A stretch of DNA of 64,000 nucleotides from the NCBI GenBank assembly GCA_963772595.1, contig CAVYXZ010000010.1:1-64000 (forward strand). The letters run 5' to 3'. The notes beneath the pieces are model-generated. The model was not told where the DNA came from. It made no database searches and saw only the letters and a program-made list of their open reading frames with translations. The first letter of the stretch is position 1, and every line of letters begins with the position of its first letter. The position numbers and the translations under genes are program-made. This document shows, piece by piece, positions 9,096 through 18,705 of this stretch. This DNA comes from CAVYXZ01 sp963772595 (GTDB lineage: Bacteria > Chloroflexota > Anaerolineae > Aggregatilineales > Phototrophicaceae).

Positions 9096-10184
9096 ATGTC
9101 ACAGGATTCTCTGTCCATGAAAGCATCGCAGCTTCATCATCGCGCCATCGTCATTGACGGCCACTGCGACATCTTGAACCCGCTGGCTGATGGCCGCGTT
9201 CGTCTGAGCGAGCGAACTGAGGTCGAGCCGCCAGAGACCTGGCGCGGCGCGGACTACGTCCGAATGCCCCCGAACAACACGCCCTACGACGTGTCAGCCT
9301 ATTCGTGGTATTTCGAGTGCATCGGCCAGTACGATATTCCGCGCTTTCAGGAAGGCGGCATCACGGCGGAGGTGATGGCGATCTTCATCGCCGAAGAATA
9401 CCTGCACCGTCCCCTGGAGCGCGCGCTGGATATGGTGGCGGCCTTCCACCGCGAGATCGAGTCCAACCCGGATACCCTGCTGATGGCGACCACCGCTGCC
9501 GACATCCAGCAGGCCAAGTCAGAAGACAAGACGGCCCTGATGCTGGGCTTCGAAGGGGCCGAACCGCTGCTGCGCAACCTGACCCTGCTGGACGTCTTCT
9601 ACCGGCTCGGCCTGCGGATCATGTCGCTCACCCACAGCCGGCGCAATGATTTCGCCGATGGCACGCAGATGAGCATTGCGACCGGCGGCCTGACCACCCT
9701 GGGCCGCCAGTTGATTGCGCGTATGAACGATCTGGGCATCCTGATCGACCTCGCCCATATGAACGATGTGGGCGTATGGGAAGTGCTGGAACTCTCCAGC
9801 GAACCGGTAGTCCTCAGCCACACGACGGTCGCAGAAATGCCGGGTTACAAATCCGGCCTGCTGGAGATCGACCCGCGCTATGGCAAATCCAAACTTCAGG
9901 CCATTGCCGAAAAAGGTGGAGTCGCGGGCGCAATCTTCGTGGCGCAGCCCTCGCTGAATGCCGTCGTCGACGACATTGAGGCCATGATCCAGCACGTGGG
10001 CGACGATTACGTCTCCATTGGCAGTGATTTCGTTAGTCTGGCTCATGTCCCGCCGGGGCTGGAGGACATCTCCAAACTGCCTGCCATCACCGAGGCACTG
10101 CTCCGGCGCGGGTACAGCGACGAGACGATTATGAAGGTCTTAGGTGGCAATCTGATGCGCGTGTTCCAGACGGTGCTGGGCTAA
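9096..10184 (+). CDS. Membrane dipeptidase, peptidase family M19
   Basis: A 362-residue renal-dipeptidase-like zinc enzyme of the TIM-barrel fold. Metal-ligand motifs are visible: GHCDIL near the start, the bridging Glu in LGFEGAE, LTHSRRNDFADG, and the later histidine in VLSHTT; GSDFV follows near the end. The ATG at 9096 has a GGAAAGAG site five bases upstream and is preferred to the GTG at 9039. M19 enzymes cleave dipeptides, including those with a D-residue at the C-terminus. It is convergent with the GntR-dipeptide-ABC operon and overlaps its last gene by four bases, suggesting a joint role in dipeptide use. A second M19 gene lies at 28295. Confidence 0.9.
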   Translation: MSQDSLSMKASQLHHRAIVIDGHCDILNPLADGRVRLSERTEVEPPETWRGADYVRMPPNNTPYDVSAYSWYFECIGQYDIPRFQEGGITAEVMAIFIAEEYLHRPLERALDMVAAFHREIESNPDTLLMATTAADIQQAKSEDKTALMLGFEGAEPLLRNLTLLDVFYRLGLRIMSLTHSRRNDFADGTQMSIATGGLTTLGRQLIARMNDLGILIDLAHMNDVGVWEVLELSSEPVVLSHTTVAEMPGYKSGLLEIDPRYGKSKLQAIAEKGGVAGAIFVAQPSLNAVVDDIEAMIQHVGDDYVSIGSDFVSLAHVPPGLEDISKLPAITEALLRRGYSDETIMKVLGGNLMRVFQTVLG

Positions 10185-10555
10185 GCCTGCGGCGGCGGAA
10201 ACTCCGACCATAAAGCCGTTTCCTGCGGCTCCCAGTAATCGGTCGTCACGGTCTCAATCTCAAAGAACTGGTAGGGGTCTACTTTCTTGTAGTCGGCATA
10301 AGGGCCGGACCAATCCTTACGCCGTTCCTTGTAGGCATGATGACCTTCAAGCGTGTGATATTCAAACAACATGATGTATTTGCCGACTGGCTGCCCATCC
10401 CGGTCGATTTGCCGGAAGTAGCGGATCGACTTCCACTCAGGAAACAGCGATTCCTGATGGTCGATGACAAAGTGAAACCACCGGCGAATCATGTCGTGAT
10501 GCGCCTCCTCAAAGCCAGGCTTGATACGCCAGGTTTCATACTCAATAAAGCTCAT
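10181..10555 (-). CDS. Conserved hypothetical protein, possible small dimeric alpha/beta-barrel (NIPSNAP/EthD-like)
   Basis: A 124-residue soluble protein rich in aromatic and charged residues (IEYETWRIKPGFEEAH at the start, MLFEYHTLEGHHAY in the middle). There is no signal peptide or membrane segment. The beta-alpha-beta rhythm and size resemble dimeric alpha/beta-barrel proteins such as NIPSNAP or EthD, but I cannot confirm family membership. It is the last gene of the GntR-led dipeptide operon, 20 bp after the flavin oxidoreductase, and may act with that enzyme. Confidence 0.6.
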   Translation of the reverse strand: MSFIEYETWRIKPGFEEAHHDMIRRWFHFVIDHQESLFPEWKSIRYFRQIDRDGQPVGKYIMLFEYHTLEGHHAYKERRKDWSGPYADYKKVDPYQFFEIETVTTDYWEPQETALWSEFPPPQA

Positions 10556-10575
10556 CGTCTCTCTCCCTTTGAGAT

Positions 10576-11584
10576 TCAGTCGGTCTCTTCAAAATGCGGC
10601 AGGACATGTTTGCCCAGCAGATGAATCGCCTCCAGGCTGCCGTTTGGCCCGTGCGGCATCCCGAACTCAATGCGCGAGATCGGGGCCGTCCGCATCATCT
10701 TTTCGATCTTCGTTACCACCTCACCCGGCGTACCGTAGAGCGCGAACTCCGCCAGTAGTTCGTCCGAAATCAACGCAGCCGCCCCTTCGACATCGCCATT
10801 GCCACTGGCCGCCTGCACGCGCGCGATCAGTTCCGGCTCAACGCCCAGGAACTCTGGCACGGGCGATAAATACGGCAGGTAAAAAGCCAGCGTCCGGCGT
10901 GCAAAGACCTTCGCCTCAGCGGCATCCTCCGCAATCGACGTCAGCGGGCCCATGCACCAGCCCGACCTCGTAGGGATCGCGCTCGACGGCTCTCGCCCCG
11001 GCCTTGATGTGCGACCACATATGCCGGGCATAGCGGGCGCTCCACAGCGATCCGCCTTTGACCTCGTTCGCCACAGCCCCGGCCATCTGGCACATTTTCG
11101 GCCCCCAGGTGCCGACCATGACCGGAATATCGCTGCGCGGTGGTTCCCAGGCAAGCGCGGCGGCTTCGCCCGCACGAAAGACCTTCCCTGCATACGGCGA
11201 TGCATCTCTGCGCCACAAGCGCCGCATCATCTCGATGGCTTCGCGCACCGTCGTGATCGCCCTGGGAGTCTGCACGTCGATGAAATCCAGGAACGCCCCG
11301 CGTCCGATCCCCATATAGGCCCGGCCATTAGAAAACTCATCCAACATGGCCGCGTATTCGGCCAGCAGCGCCGGGTGAATCAGATAGGGATTACAGACCG
11401 AGGGGCCGAGCGTGATGCGCTCAGTATGCTGGGCGACCAGATACAGAATCGGCCAGGCAGGCTTGAACATCAGATCGTCAAACACGCTGAAGGCATCAAA
11501 GCCGTAGGCTTCCGCCTGGGTTGCCAGCGCGATAAATTCATCTTTGGTCTTGCTGCCTGATACCCCAAAACTCAGTTTGACCAT
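10576..11584 (-). CDS. LLM-class flavin-dependent oxidoreductase, one frameshift
   Basis: A luciferase-like monooxygenase/F420-dependent reductase barrel. The N-terminal part has VKLSFGVSGSKT, RITLGPSVCNPYLIHP and MGIGRGAFLD, and the middle has IPVMVGTWGPKM. The frame breaks near 10945-10955 beside a GGGCCC run and resumes as SIAEDAAEAKVFARRT through GTPGEVVTKIEKM to the stop. The joined product is about 335 residues, normal for the family. Whether it uses FMN or F420 cannot be told by eye. It sits directly behind the dipeptide permease genes (15-bp gap), so it may act on an imported compound. Confidence 0.85.
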
Positions 11585-11598
11585 TTACGACCTCCATC

Positions 11599-12444
11599 TT
11601 ATTGATTCAACGGATCCAGCACATCGCGCAGGGTATCGCCCAGGATGTTAAAGCCCAGGGTGACCAGGGCAATCGCCAGACCCGGAAAGACTGGGTACCA
11701 CCAGGCATCCAGGAAATAGTTCCGTCCATTGCTCACCATCAGGCCCCACTCTGGCAGGGGCTGCTGCGCGCCCAGGCCGAGGAAACCCAGTGCCGCCAGC
11801 GCCAGAATCGTCACCCCCAGGTTAAGCGTCGCCTGCACAATCAATGCCGCCAGTGTGTTGGGGACGATATGCCGCCACAACATCGCCAGCGGACCAATGC
11901 CGAGCGCCCTGGCCGCCAGCACGTAATCCTGCTGCACCGCTACCAGCGTCTGCGCGCGCATCACCCGCGCGTACTCCGGCCAACTGATGAGGATCAGCGT
12001 CAGTACGGTATTCTGCAAATTTGGCCCCAGCACGACGACGATCACCATCGCCAGCAGCGTCGGCGGAAAAGCCAGCACGACATCGGTAAAGCGCATCAGC
12101 AGCTCGTCATACCAGCCACCCGCATACCCGGCGACGATGCCGATGACGCCGCCCACCACAACGCCCGCCGCAACCACCGCAATCGCCGTGAAGAAGGAAT
12201 AGCGTGCTCCATAGACGACCCGGCTGTAGACATCGCGGCCAAAATCGTCTGTGCCGAAGATGTGCTGCGCGCTGGGCGGCGAGAGCCGGGCCGGGGTATC
12301 CAGCACCAGCGGGTCATAGCCTGTGAACAGGGCCGGGAAGAGCGCCAGCAGCAGAGTCAGCCCGATAATCAGCGCGCCCAGCAGCGTAGGCCAGTTCCAG
12401 CGGACACGGATGCGCCATCGTCCATTCAGGGCTGCGGTAGTCAA
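11599..12444 (-). CDS. Dipeptide/oligopeptide ABC transporter permease (DppC type)
   Basis: A 281-residue inner-membrane permease with an N-terminal helix followed by the BPD_transp_1 domain. Family segments include the early GTDDFGRDVYSRVVYGAR and the EAA-loop region SWPEYARVMRAQ, followed by RALGIGPLAMLWRHIVPN. The start is TTG at 12444, whose TTGA overlaps the stop of the DppB gene, so translation is coupled. Works with the DppB-type gene; no ATPase gene is present in this operon, so it must borrow one from elsewhere. Confidence 0.9.
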   Translation of the reverse strand: MTTAALNGRWRIRVRWNWPTLLGALIIGLTLLLALFPALFTGYDPLVLDTPARLSPPSAQHIFGTDDFGRDVYSRVVYGARYSFFTAIAVVAAGVVVGGVIGIVAGYAGGWYDELLMRFTDVVLAFPPTLLAMVIVVVLGPNLQNTVLTLILISWPEYARVMRAQTLVAVQQDYVLAARALGIGPLAMLWRHIVPNTLAALIVQATLNLGVTILALAALGFLGLGAQQPLPEWGLMVSNGRNYFLDAWWYPVFPGLAIALVTLGFNILGDTLRDVLDPLNQ

Positions 12445-13460
12445 TAGCGTATCCGGGGGTCCAGTGCGACGTAGGCCAGATCCGTCGCCAGATTCACCAG
12501 CAGGAAGCAGATCGTCGCCAGCAGCGTCACACCAACAATCGAGGGATAGTCCATGTTGAACACGGCGTCAAAGGCATAATTGCCGATCCCCGGCCAGTTG
12601 AAGATCGTCTCGACCAGCACGGACCCGCTGAGCATATACCCCACCGCCAGCCCCATGATCGTGACGGTCGGGATCAAGGCATTGCGCAGGATGTGGCGGC
12701 GAGTCACAACGCGCGGCAGCAGGCCCTTGCTGCGGGCCGTCAGCACGTAAGGTTTGCGGATCTCTTCCAGCACCACCGTGCGCGTGAAGCGCATAAAACG
12801 CGCCAGCGGGCCAAGCGCCAGCGTAATCGCCGGGAGAATAATGTGCCGCAGCGCGTCCTGAAATAGTGTCCAGTCGCCTGTCAGCAGCGAATCGACCAGC
12901 AGCAGATTCGTGATCGGTGGAGCCTTGCGCCCCAGCACGACGCTCACCTCAACGCGACGCCCGCCGGGCAGCCAGTCTAGGTAGAAGAAGAAGATCAGGA
13001 TCAGCACGATTCCCAGCCAGAACGAGGGAAAGGCGATCCCGGCCAGTGCTCCCAGGCGCGAGAGATGATCGATCCACTTATCTTTATTCAGAGCCGCGAT
13101 CACGCCCAGCGGCACGCCGATCAGGGCCGCGATCAGGAAGGCCGCCAGCGTCAGTTCGACCGTCGCCGGGAAAAACTGCCGCAGATTGTCCATCACCGGC
13201 TTGTGATTCATAATCGACATGCCCAGATCTCCCTGAAGCAGATCCCCGCCGTAGATAAGAAACTGCTCCACCAGCGGTCGATCCAGGCCCATGCGCGCGC
13301 GCACGTTCTCCACCTGCTGCTTGGACGCGCGCATTCCGGCGGCCATCTGCGCCGGATCGCCAGGGATGACCCGCGACAGGAAAAACGTCAGGATCATCAC
13401 ACCCAGCAGCATGAAAATGAGCAGAAAGAGGCGGCGAAAGATAAAACGTGAGAGGTTCAT
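12441..13460 (-). CDS. Dipeptide/oligopeptide ABC transporter permease (DppB type)
   Basis: A 339-residue permease with the N-terminal FLSRVIPGDPAQ stretch typical of DppB/OppB, and ARSKGLLPRVVTRRHILRNA in the EAA loop, ending with IRY. About six membrane helices are visible. It begins about 70 bp after the binding-protein stop in the same leftward operon and overlaps the DppC-type gene. Confidence 0.9.
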   Translation of the reverse strand: MNLSRFIFRRLFLLIFMLLGVMILTFFLSRVIPGDPAQMAAGMRASKQQVENVRARMGLDRPLVEQFLIYGGDLLQGDLGMSIMNHKPVMDNLRQFFPATVELTLAAFLIAALIGVPLGVIAALNKDKWIDHLSRLGALAGIAFPSFWLGIVLILIFFFYLDWLPGGRRVEVSVVLGRKAPPITNLLLVDSLLTGDWTLFQDALRHIILPAITLALGPLARFMRFTRTVVLEEIRKPYVLTARSKGLLPRVVTRRHILRNALIPTVTIMGLAVGYMLSGSVLVETIFNWPGIGNYAFDAVFNMDYPSIVGVTLLATICFLLVNLATDLAYVALDPRIRY

Positions 13461-13529
13461 TGCAGCGTCAGCATTGGATTGGTCTGGGAGGAGAGGCCGC
13501 AGCGCTCCCCTCCCCTGTGTGAGCCTGCG

Positions 13530-15095
13530 CTAGTGATTGATCGTGACGTCGCGCATGTCGAGATAATTGTAGACCCCGAAGTCGAAGCCATCGACCCAGG
13601 TCCCGGCCACCTGGCTGAGCTGCTCCTGATACAGCAGCATCCAGACCGCATCGTCCATGAGCATCGCCTGCGCCTGATTGTACAGGTCTTGCAGTTCGGC
13701 CTCGTCATCGGTCGCGCGGATCTGCTCGATCAGCGCATCGTAATCCGGGTTGTTGTAGGAGGAGATGTTGCCCCCCAGCCCAGTGTCGATGAATTCGGAG
13801 GTGAAACGTTCCAGGATGGCAATCGCCATCGGGTAATTCGGCTCGGAGACCCAGGAGTAGAAGGGAATCTCACCGGCCCCGGCAGCATCCAGGAAAGGCC
13901 CAAACGGCATCTCGACCAGATTGGCAGTGATGCCCGCCTCCGCCAGATTCGCCTGGAGAACGACGACCAACTGCTTCAACAGGCCGAAATCCACGTAGAC
14001 CAGGTCGAATTCCAGGCCATCGGCATAGCCCGCGTCCGCCAGCAGCGAGCGCGCTTCATCCAGATTGCGCTGCGGCAGCGGATAATCGGCATTGTGATAT
14101 TTCATGTCGGCATAGACCGGCGTATTCATGCGAACGCCGCCGCCCTGCACCAGATCATTCATGATCGAGTCGTAGTCAATCGCGTCGATAACGGCCTGGC
14201 GCACGCGGACGTCATCAAAAGGCGGAAGCTGCGTCTGGAAGACCCAGAACACGGATGAATTCGACGGACGACGGTAGACGACCAGATTGTCGTCGCCCTC
14301 CATACTGCGCAGCATGTCTTCCGGCAGACGCTGCACCGCGTCCACATCACCGCGTTCCATCATCAGACGAGTCGAGGTATCGTCCTCGTTGATGAGCGAA
14401 ATCACTTCCGGGATCGGCGCGGGACCACCGTAGTAATCATCGAAGCGCTCCAGCCGCGCATACTCGCTCGGCAGCCACTCGGCAAAGGTGTAGGGACCGG
14501 TCCCCATCATATTGGTCGCCAGATACTCCGCTGCCCAGGGGTCATCGTCCGTCGCATTCGCCTCGACCCAGGCCTGCGAGACAATGGACGCCCCGCGCGG
14601 AATGCCCATCAGTTCCAGGAAGGCCGGGAACGGCTCGGTCAGGGTGAACTGGACCGTCAGGTCATCCAGCGCAACCACCGAATCCGGCGTCAGGAAGGGC
14701 TGAAAGGTCGAGGCATCGCCCTCGCCCAGGCTCAGGAAACGGTTCATACTGTAGACCACGTCGTTGGCCGTGAGAATCGAACCGTCGTGAAACTTGACAT
14801 CGGGCCGCAGGTGGAAGGTGTAGACCATACCGTCGTCGGAGACATCCCAGCTTTCCGCCAGGTCCGGCTCCACCGAGCTGCCATCGTAGGCCGTATCGAC
14901 CAGACGGCTGTAGACGTTGCGCACGATAAAGCCCGACTGCGACTCGGTGATCTGCGCCGGGTCCAGCGACACGATCTCCTGAGGCCGCACGTAGATAAAG
15001 TTCGTCCGGTCCTGCGCGACGACGCCCGGCCCCAGGGCGAGGACCGCAAGCAGCCCGAACAACAGCATTACCAGTAATGATCTCTTACGCATCAT
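13530..15095 (-). CDS. Dipeptide/oligopeptide ABC transporter substrate-binding protein (SBP_bac_5)
   Basis: A 521-residue family-5 extracellular binding protein with a cleavable signal peptide (hydrophobic residues 6-25, cut near VVAQ). Family motifs: SLDPAQITES, LAESWDVSDDGMVYTFHLRP, VKFHDGSILTANDVVYS and MGTGPYTF. Family 5 proteins bind peptides, nickel, opines or oligosaccharides; the adjoining GntR regulator and the nearby M19 dipeptidase favour peptide-like ligands. It lies 29 bp after the GntR gene. Confidence 0.9.
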   Translation of the reverse strand: MMRKRSLLVMLLFGLLAVLALGPGVVAQDRTNFIYVRPQEIVSLDPAQITESQSGFIVRNVYSRLVDTAYDGSSVEPDLAESWDVSDDGMVYTFHLRPDVKFHDGSILTANDVVYSMNRFLSLGEGDASTFQPFLTPDSVVALDDLTVQFTLTEPFPAFLELMGIPRGASIVSQAWVEANATDDDPWAAEYLATNMMGTGPYTFAEWLPSEYARLERFDDYYGGPAPIPEVISLINEDDTSTRLMMERGDVDAVQRLPEDMLRSMEGDDNLVVYRRPSNSSVFWVFQTQLPPFDDVRVRQAVIDAIDYDSIMNDLVQGGGVRMNTPVYADMKYHNADYPLPQRNLDEARSLLADAGYADGLEFDLVYVDFGLLKQLVVVLQANLAEAGITANLVEMPFGPFLDAAGAGEIPFYSWVSEPNYPMAIAILERFTSEFIDTGLGGNISSYNNPDYDALIEQIRATDDEAELQDLYNQAQAMLMDDAVWMLLYQEQLSQVAGTWVDGFDFGVYNYLDMRDVTINH

Positions 15096-15124
15096 GCCTT
15101 CCTCCTTATGGTTGTGATGCTCGA

Positions 15125-15796
15125 CTATGTATCCGTAAAATTGTCTTCGAAACCCACCGGATCAATCGTCATACCACTGACGTCGGTCATGTGGTCGATC
15201 ATCAGCTTGCGCACCCGCCGCAGATCCTTGGCTCGGATCGCGTCGCGCAGCGCCAGCAAATTCGACCGCACCGAGCGGTAATCCTGCGCCACGTTGAAGG
15301 GCTGCGCACGAAACAGCAAGTCCAGCAGGCGGCTGCCGATGATTTCCAACTGATGATTGCCCGATTCTCGCAGCAGCCAGCGATGAAATTGTTCATCCAA
15401 TGTGACCAGGGCTTCACAGGCCTCCAGAGTCGGATCATCGCCTAACGCTTCAATGGCATCGAGAATCTCAAGCAGCGGGTCCACACGCGGCTGGTTACGC
15501 AGGGCGAGCAGCAGCGCGGGCACCTCCAACCACAGGCGGATCTGCCGCATTTCCAGCGCATCGCGCATGGAGGGGGCCACCACACGGCCCACCTGCCCAG
15601 GGAGAAATTCGACCAGACCATCTGCCGCTAACTGGTGCAATGCGTGCCGAATCGGCGTCCGGCTCATGCCGAGTTGCTTCGCCAGATCCACCTGCTGAAG
15701 CAGCGTGCCCGATGCTAACTGGCCCGAGAGAATCTCTTCGCGCAGTTGTTCGTAGGCCGCCGCCGCTTCCTTACCCAGGTAATGACCTTGTGACAT
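15125..15796 (-). CDS. GntR-family regulator, FadR/FCD subfamily
   Basis: A 223-residue regulator with an N-terminal winged helix (LAKQLGMSRTPIRHALHQLAADG) and an all-helical FCD ligand domain. The putative metal residues are in LDEQFHRWL and MIDHM. It is the first gene of the leftward dipeptide operon. A 10-bp palindrome ATGTATACAT, core of a 20-bp dyad, lies 21 bp upstream of the start and is a good candidate autoregulatory operator. The effector is probably a small carboxylate or amino-acid-like compound (inference from the subfamily). Confidence 0.9.
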   Translation of the reverse strand: MSQGHYLGKEAAAAYEQLREEILSGQLASGTLLQQVDLAKQLGMSRTPIRHALHQLAADGLVEFLPGQVGRVVAPSMRDALEMRQIRLWLEVPALLLALRNQPRVDPLLEILDAIEALGDDPTLEACEALVTLDEQFHRWLLRESGNHQLEIIGSRLLDLLFRAQPFNVAQDYRSVRSNLLALRDAIRAKDLRRVRKLMIDHMTDVSGMTIDPVGFEDNFTDT

Positions 15797-15812
15797 AAAT
15801 CCCGCTTGTACT

Positions 15813-15832
15813 CATGATGTATACATGAAGAG
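15813..15832. promoter_or_regulatory. Candidate GntR/FCD operator
   Basis: The perfect palindrome ATGTATACAT (15817-15826) lies within an imperfect 20-bp dyad, 8 of 10 pairs matching. GTATAC-centred sites are typical of FCD-type GntR regulators, and the GntR gene starts just downstream at 15796. Confidence 0.6.
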
Positions 15833-15914
15833 TACTTAGGATCGCCTCTTTTGTCAAAAAATGAGTTCACGACCCGGAGACTGCCCTTCCCCAGGCGCTC
15901 AACCGGGCCAACAG

Positions 15915-18002
15915 TCAGGTAAGCGCATCACCGGGCCTCAGGTCTTCGGGGCGCACAGGCAGCCGCCGGATTCGCTTTCCAGTCGCTGCAAAAATCGCAT
16001 TCAGCAGCGCGGGTGTGGCCGGAGGATTCCCCATTTCGCCGATCCCTGTCGGTGTGAGGCCATCCGGCACGATAAAGACCTCAATGCTCGGCATCTCGTC
16101 GAAGCGCATCAGCGGATAATCGCAGAACTGGCGCTGCACCACCCGGCCACGACTCAAGGTGATTTCGCCGTACAGAGCGCTGGTTAAACCAAAGACGATG
16201 CCGCCTTGCATCTGCGCTTCGATCATGTCGGGATTCACCGCCAGCCCGCAATCGACGGCGCAGACCACCCGATGAATTTTGAGCACACCGGCGATGATCG
16301 AGATTTCCACCACCTGGGCTACCGGGGTGTTCCAGGTCGTGTGGCAGGCGATCCCGCGTGCCCAGCCTTCCGGCAGAGGCGTTCCCCAAGCCGCCCGTGA
16401 GGCGGCAAGCGCCAGCACCCGCTTGATGGGGGCCGAATCATCGAGCAGCGCCATGCGAAACGCATAGGGGTCTTCGCCAGCAGCAGCGGCCACTTCGTCC
16501 ATAAAGCATTCGTTGACCAGCGCATTCTGCGTGTTAAATACCCCGCGCCAGTACCCCGTCGGGACGGGCAGCGAGAGTGCGATAGAACCGATGCGCTTGT
16601 CGGGGATCAAGTAGGGCACGTCCATCCCGTGATTGAGGTCGGCACCACTGGCGATAGGCTGAGCAGCGTTGTAGTGTTCCCATAAAGCGGCTTCCCACCG
16701 GCGTCCAGTCCGGCACGCATCTGGTGAAGGCTGGCCGGGCGATAAAAATCATGCTGGAGACCGTCCGTGCGCGTCCAGCAGACTTTGACCGGCACACCCA
16801 GAATCTTCGAGAGTTCCACCGCTTCGTCAACATAATCGACCCGGAGCCGCCGTCCGAAGCCGCCGCCGATCAAGGGGACATGAATGTGAACCGCATCGCC
16901 CGGCAGCCCGGTAATCGCCTCCGTATGCCGTTTGGCTTCCTGTCGATTCTGGGTGGGCGCCCACACGTCACAGCCATCCGCGCGCACATCGGCCACGCAG
17001 ACCATCGGTTCCATCGGGGCATGAGCCAGATAAGGCACGTCGTACAGCGCTTCGACGATGGTCGCCGCGTTATCAATCGGCAGACCAGCATTGGCCGCGA
17101 TTTCATCCAGGGTCATCTGGCGGATCGCGTCGCTGTCCAGGTCAGCATAATCGCCGAAATCCCAGTGGACATCGAGCGCTTGCCTGCCCTGCAAGGCCGA
17201 CCAGGTATTCTCAGCGACCACCGCAACTCCGCTGCTGATTTCCACCACCTGGCGGACTCCCGCAATCGCCAGCGCCTGAGCATCGTCGAAGCCTGCCGCA
17301 CGACCGCCAAAGACCGGACAGCGGGCTACCACAGCGAAGACCATATCCGGCAGATAAATATCACTGCCAAAAATGGCGCTGCCGGTCACGAACTGCGGGT
17401 TGTCGATCTGTCCCCGGCGCGTGCCAATGTACCGGAATTCCTCCGGCTTCTTAAACACCATCTCCGAGCGCCCAGGCACAGGCAGGGTCGATGCCACCTC
17501 GACCAGCTCCCCGTAGCCCAGGCGCTGGCCGCTGGGGACATGCAGCACCGTCCCCATCTCGGCCCGGCAGGTCTCCGGCGTCCACCGCCCAGATATGAGC
17601 GGCAGCAGCAACCAGCATCATGCGTGCAGCGGCCCCTGCCATCCGTAAAATACAATAGGAGTTCTGGAGACTCACACTGCCACCCGTGACCTGATCGCCA
17701 TAAATAGGGTCCGCAGGGGCCTGTTCGACGCGGATCGTCGCCCAATCGGCCTCAAGTTCGTCGGCGAGAATCATTGGCAGAGAAGTCTGCACCCCCTGCC
17801 CCATCTCTGAACGATGAACGATCAGGGTGACGGTGCCATCGGCATCAATACGCAGATAGGCATTAGGGTCGAAGACATTTCCCTGGCAGTCGATCTCCTG
17901 TGCCGATACCGTTCTGACGGGCAAATGCATTCCGAGGATCAGACTTGCACCGGCTGCCGCCGACATCGTCAGAAATTCCCGCCGGCTGAAAGTCGCATTC
18001 AT
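15915..18002 (-). CDS. Molybdenum hydroxylase large subunit (xanthine dehydrogenase/IorB family), Tat-exported, frameshifted
   Basis: Reads in three overlapping frames. The N-terminus has a twin-arginine signal (SRREFLTMSAAAG) and the segment MGQGVQTSLP. The middle has YLAHAPMEPMVC and GGGFGRRL. The C-terminus has TQNALVNE and GIGEMGNPPATPALLNAI, whose Glu is the probable catalytic base. Breaks lie near 17575 (an extra base in a CC/GG pair) and near 16685. Joined length is about 695 residues, normal for the single-chain periplasmic IorB type. It binds molybdopterin cytosine dinucleotide and hydroxylates N-heterocycles or aldehydes; the substrate is unknown. Its ATG overlaps the stop of the small subunit. 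No XdhC-like maturation gene is adjacent. Confidence 0.85.
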
Positions 18003-18466
18003 CCCGCATCTCCTGACTCGATCACGCGCTCAAGAGCGCGCCGGATCCGCTGGTAGGTCCCGCAGCGGCAAACGACCTCGGTTCATCGCCTGGTCGATGG
18101 CTGCCACGTCGGGGTGAGGCATCGTGTTGAGCAGCGCCGCCGCCTGCATAATCTGAGCCGACTGGCAGTAGCCGCACTGCGAGACGCTTTCCTCGATCCA
18201 GGCCTGCTGTAGGGGGTGCAGTCCATCTGCCGCGAGGCCTTCGATGGTCAGCACGGCGCGCGCGCCGACATCGCCGATTTCGTCACGCAGGATTGGACCG
18301 CCTGACCGTCGAGATGGACGGTACAGGCCCCGCACTTACCCTCACCGCAACCGTATTTGGTGCCCGTCAGCCGCAGGCTATCGCGCAGCACCCACAGCAG
18401 CGGCGTCTCCGGGCTGACCTCGACCGTGTAGGCTGTGCCATTGACCCTGATTGTCGTTGCGCTCAT
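17999..18466 (-). CDS. Molybdenum hydroxylase [2Fe-2S] small subunit (IorA/CoxS family), two frameshifts
   Basis: The N-terminal plant-type ferredoxin domain has CGEGKCGACTVHLDG. The C-terminal all-helical domain has SQCGYCQSAQIMQA and, after frame correction, RCRCGTYQRIRRAL, giving the usual eight cysteines. One break is at the TTT run 18278-18280 (one A missing on the coding strand) and one at the AAA run 18070-18072 (one T too many). After correction the gene ends in GDAG with its TGA overlapping the large-subunit ATG. It passes electrons from the molybdenum subunit to an outside acceptor. Divergent from the LysR gene. Confidence 0.86.
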
Positions 18467-18705
18467 CTGTTTATCCCTCGTGCATCTCCAGCCACCTGAT
18501 GTCTATCGTGCATGGAATGGGCCGTTCGTTACTTCACAGCCAGCAGACACTGACCCAGAATAGAGAGTGTGTTGTGTTATCTCCCGATGGCCGAATTTCC
18601 CGACCCTCGTGATTGTTCTCTTTGCCCTGCGCCGGGAAGCTCTCGCACGAGCCGCTCGGATCATGGGTGATTTCCAACTGCCTGCACTCCACCGAGGACC
18701 TGCTG

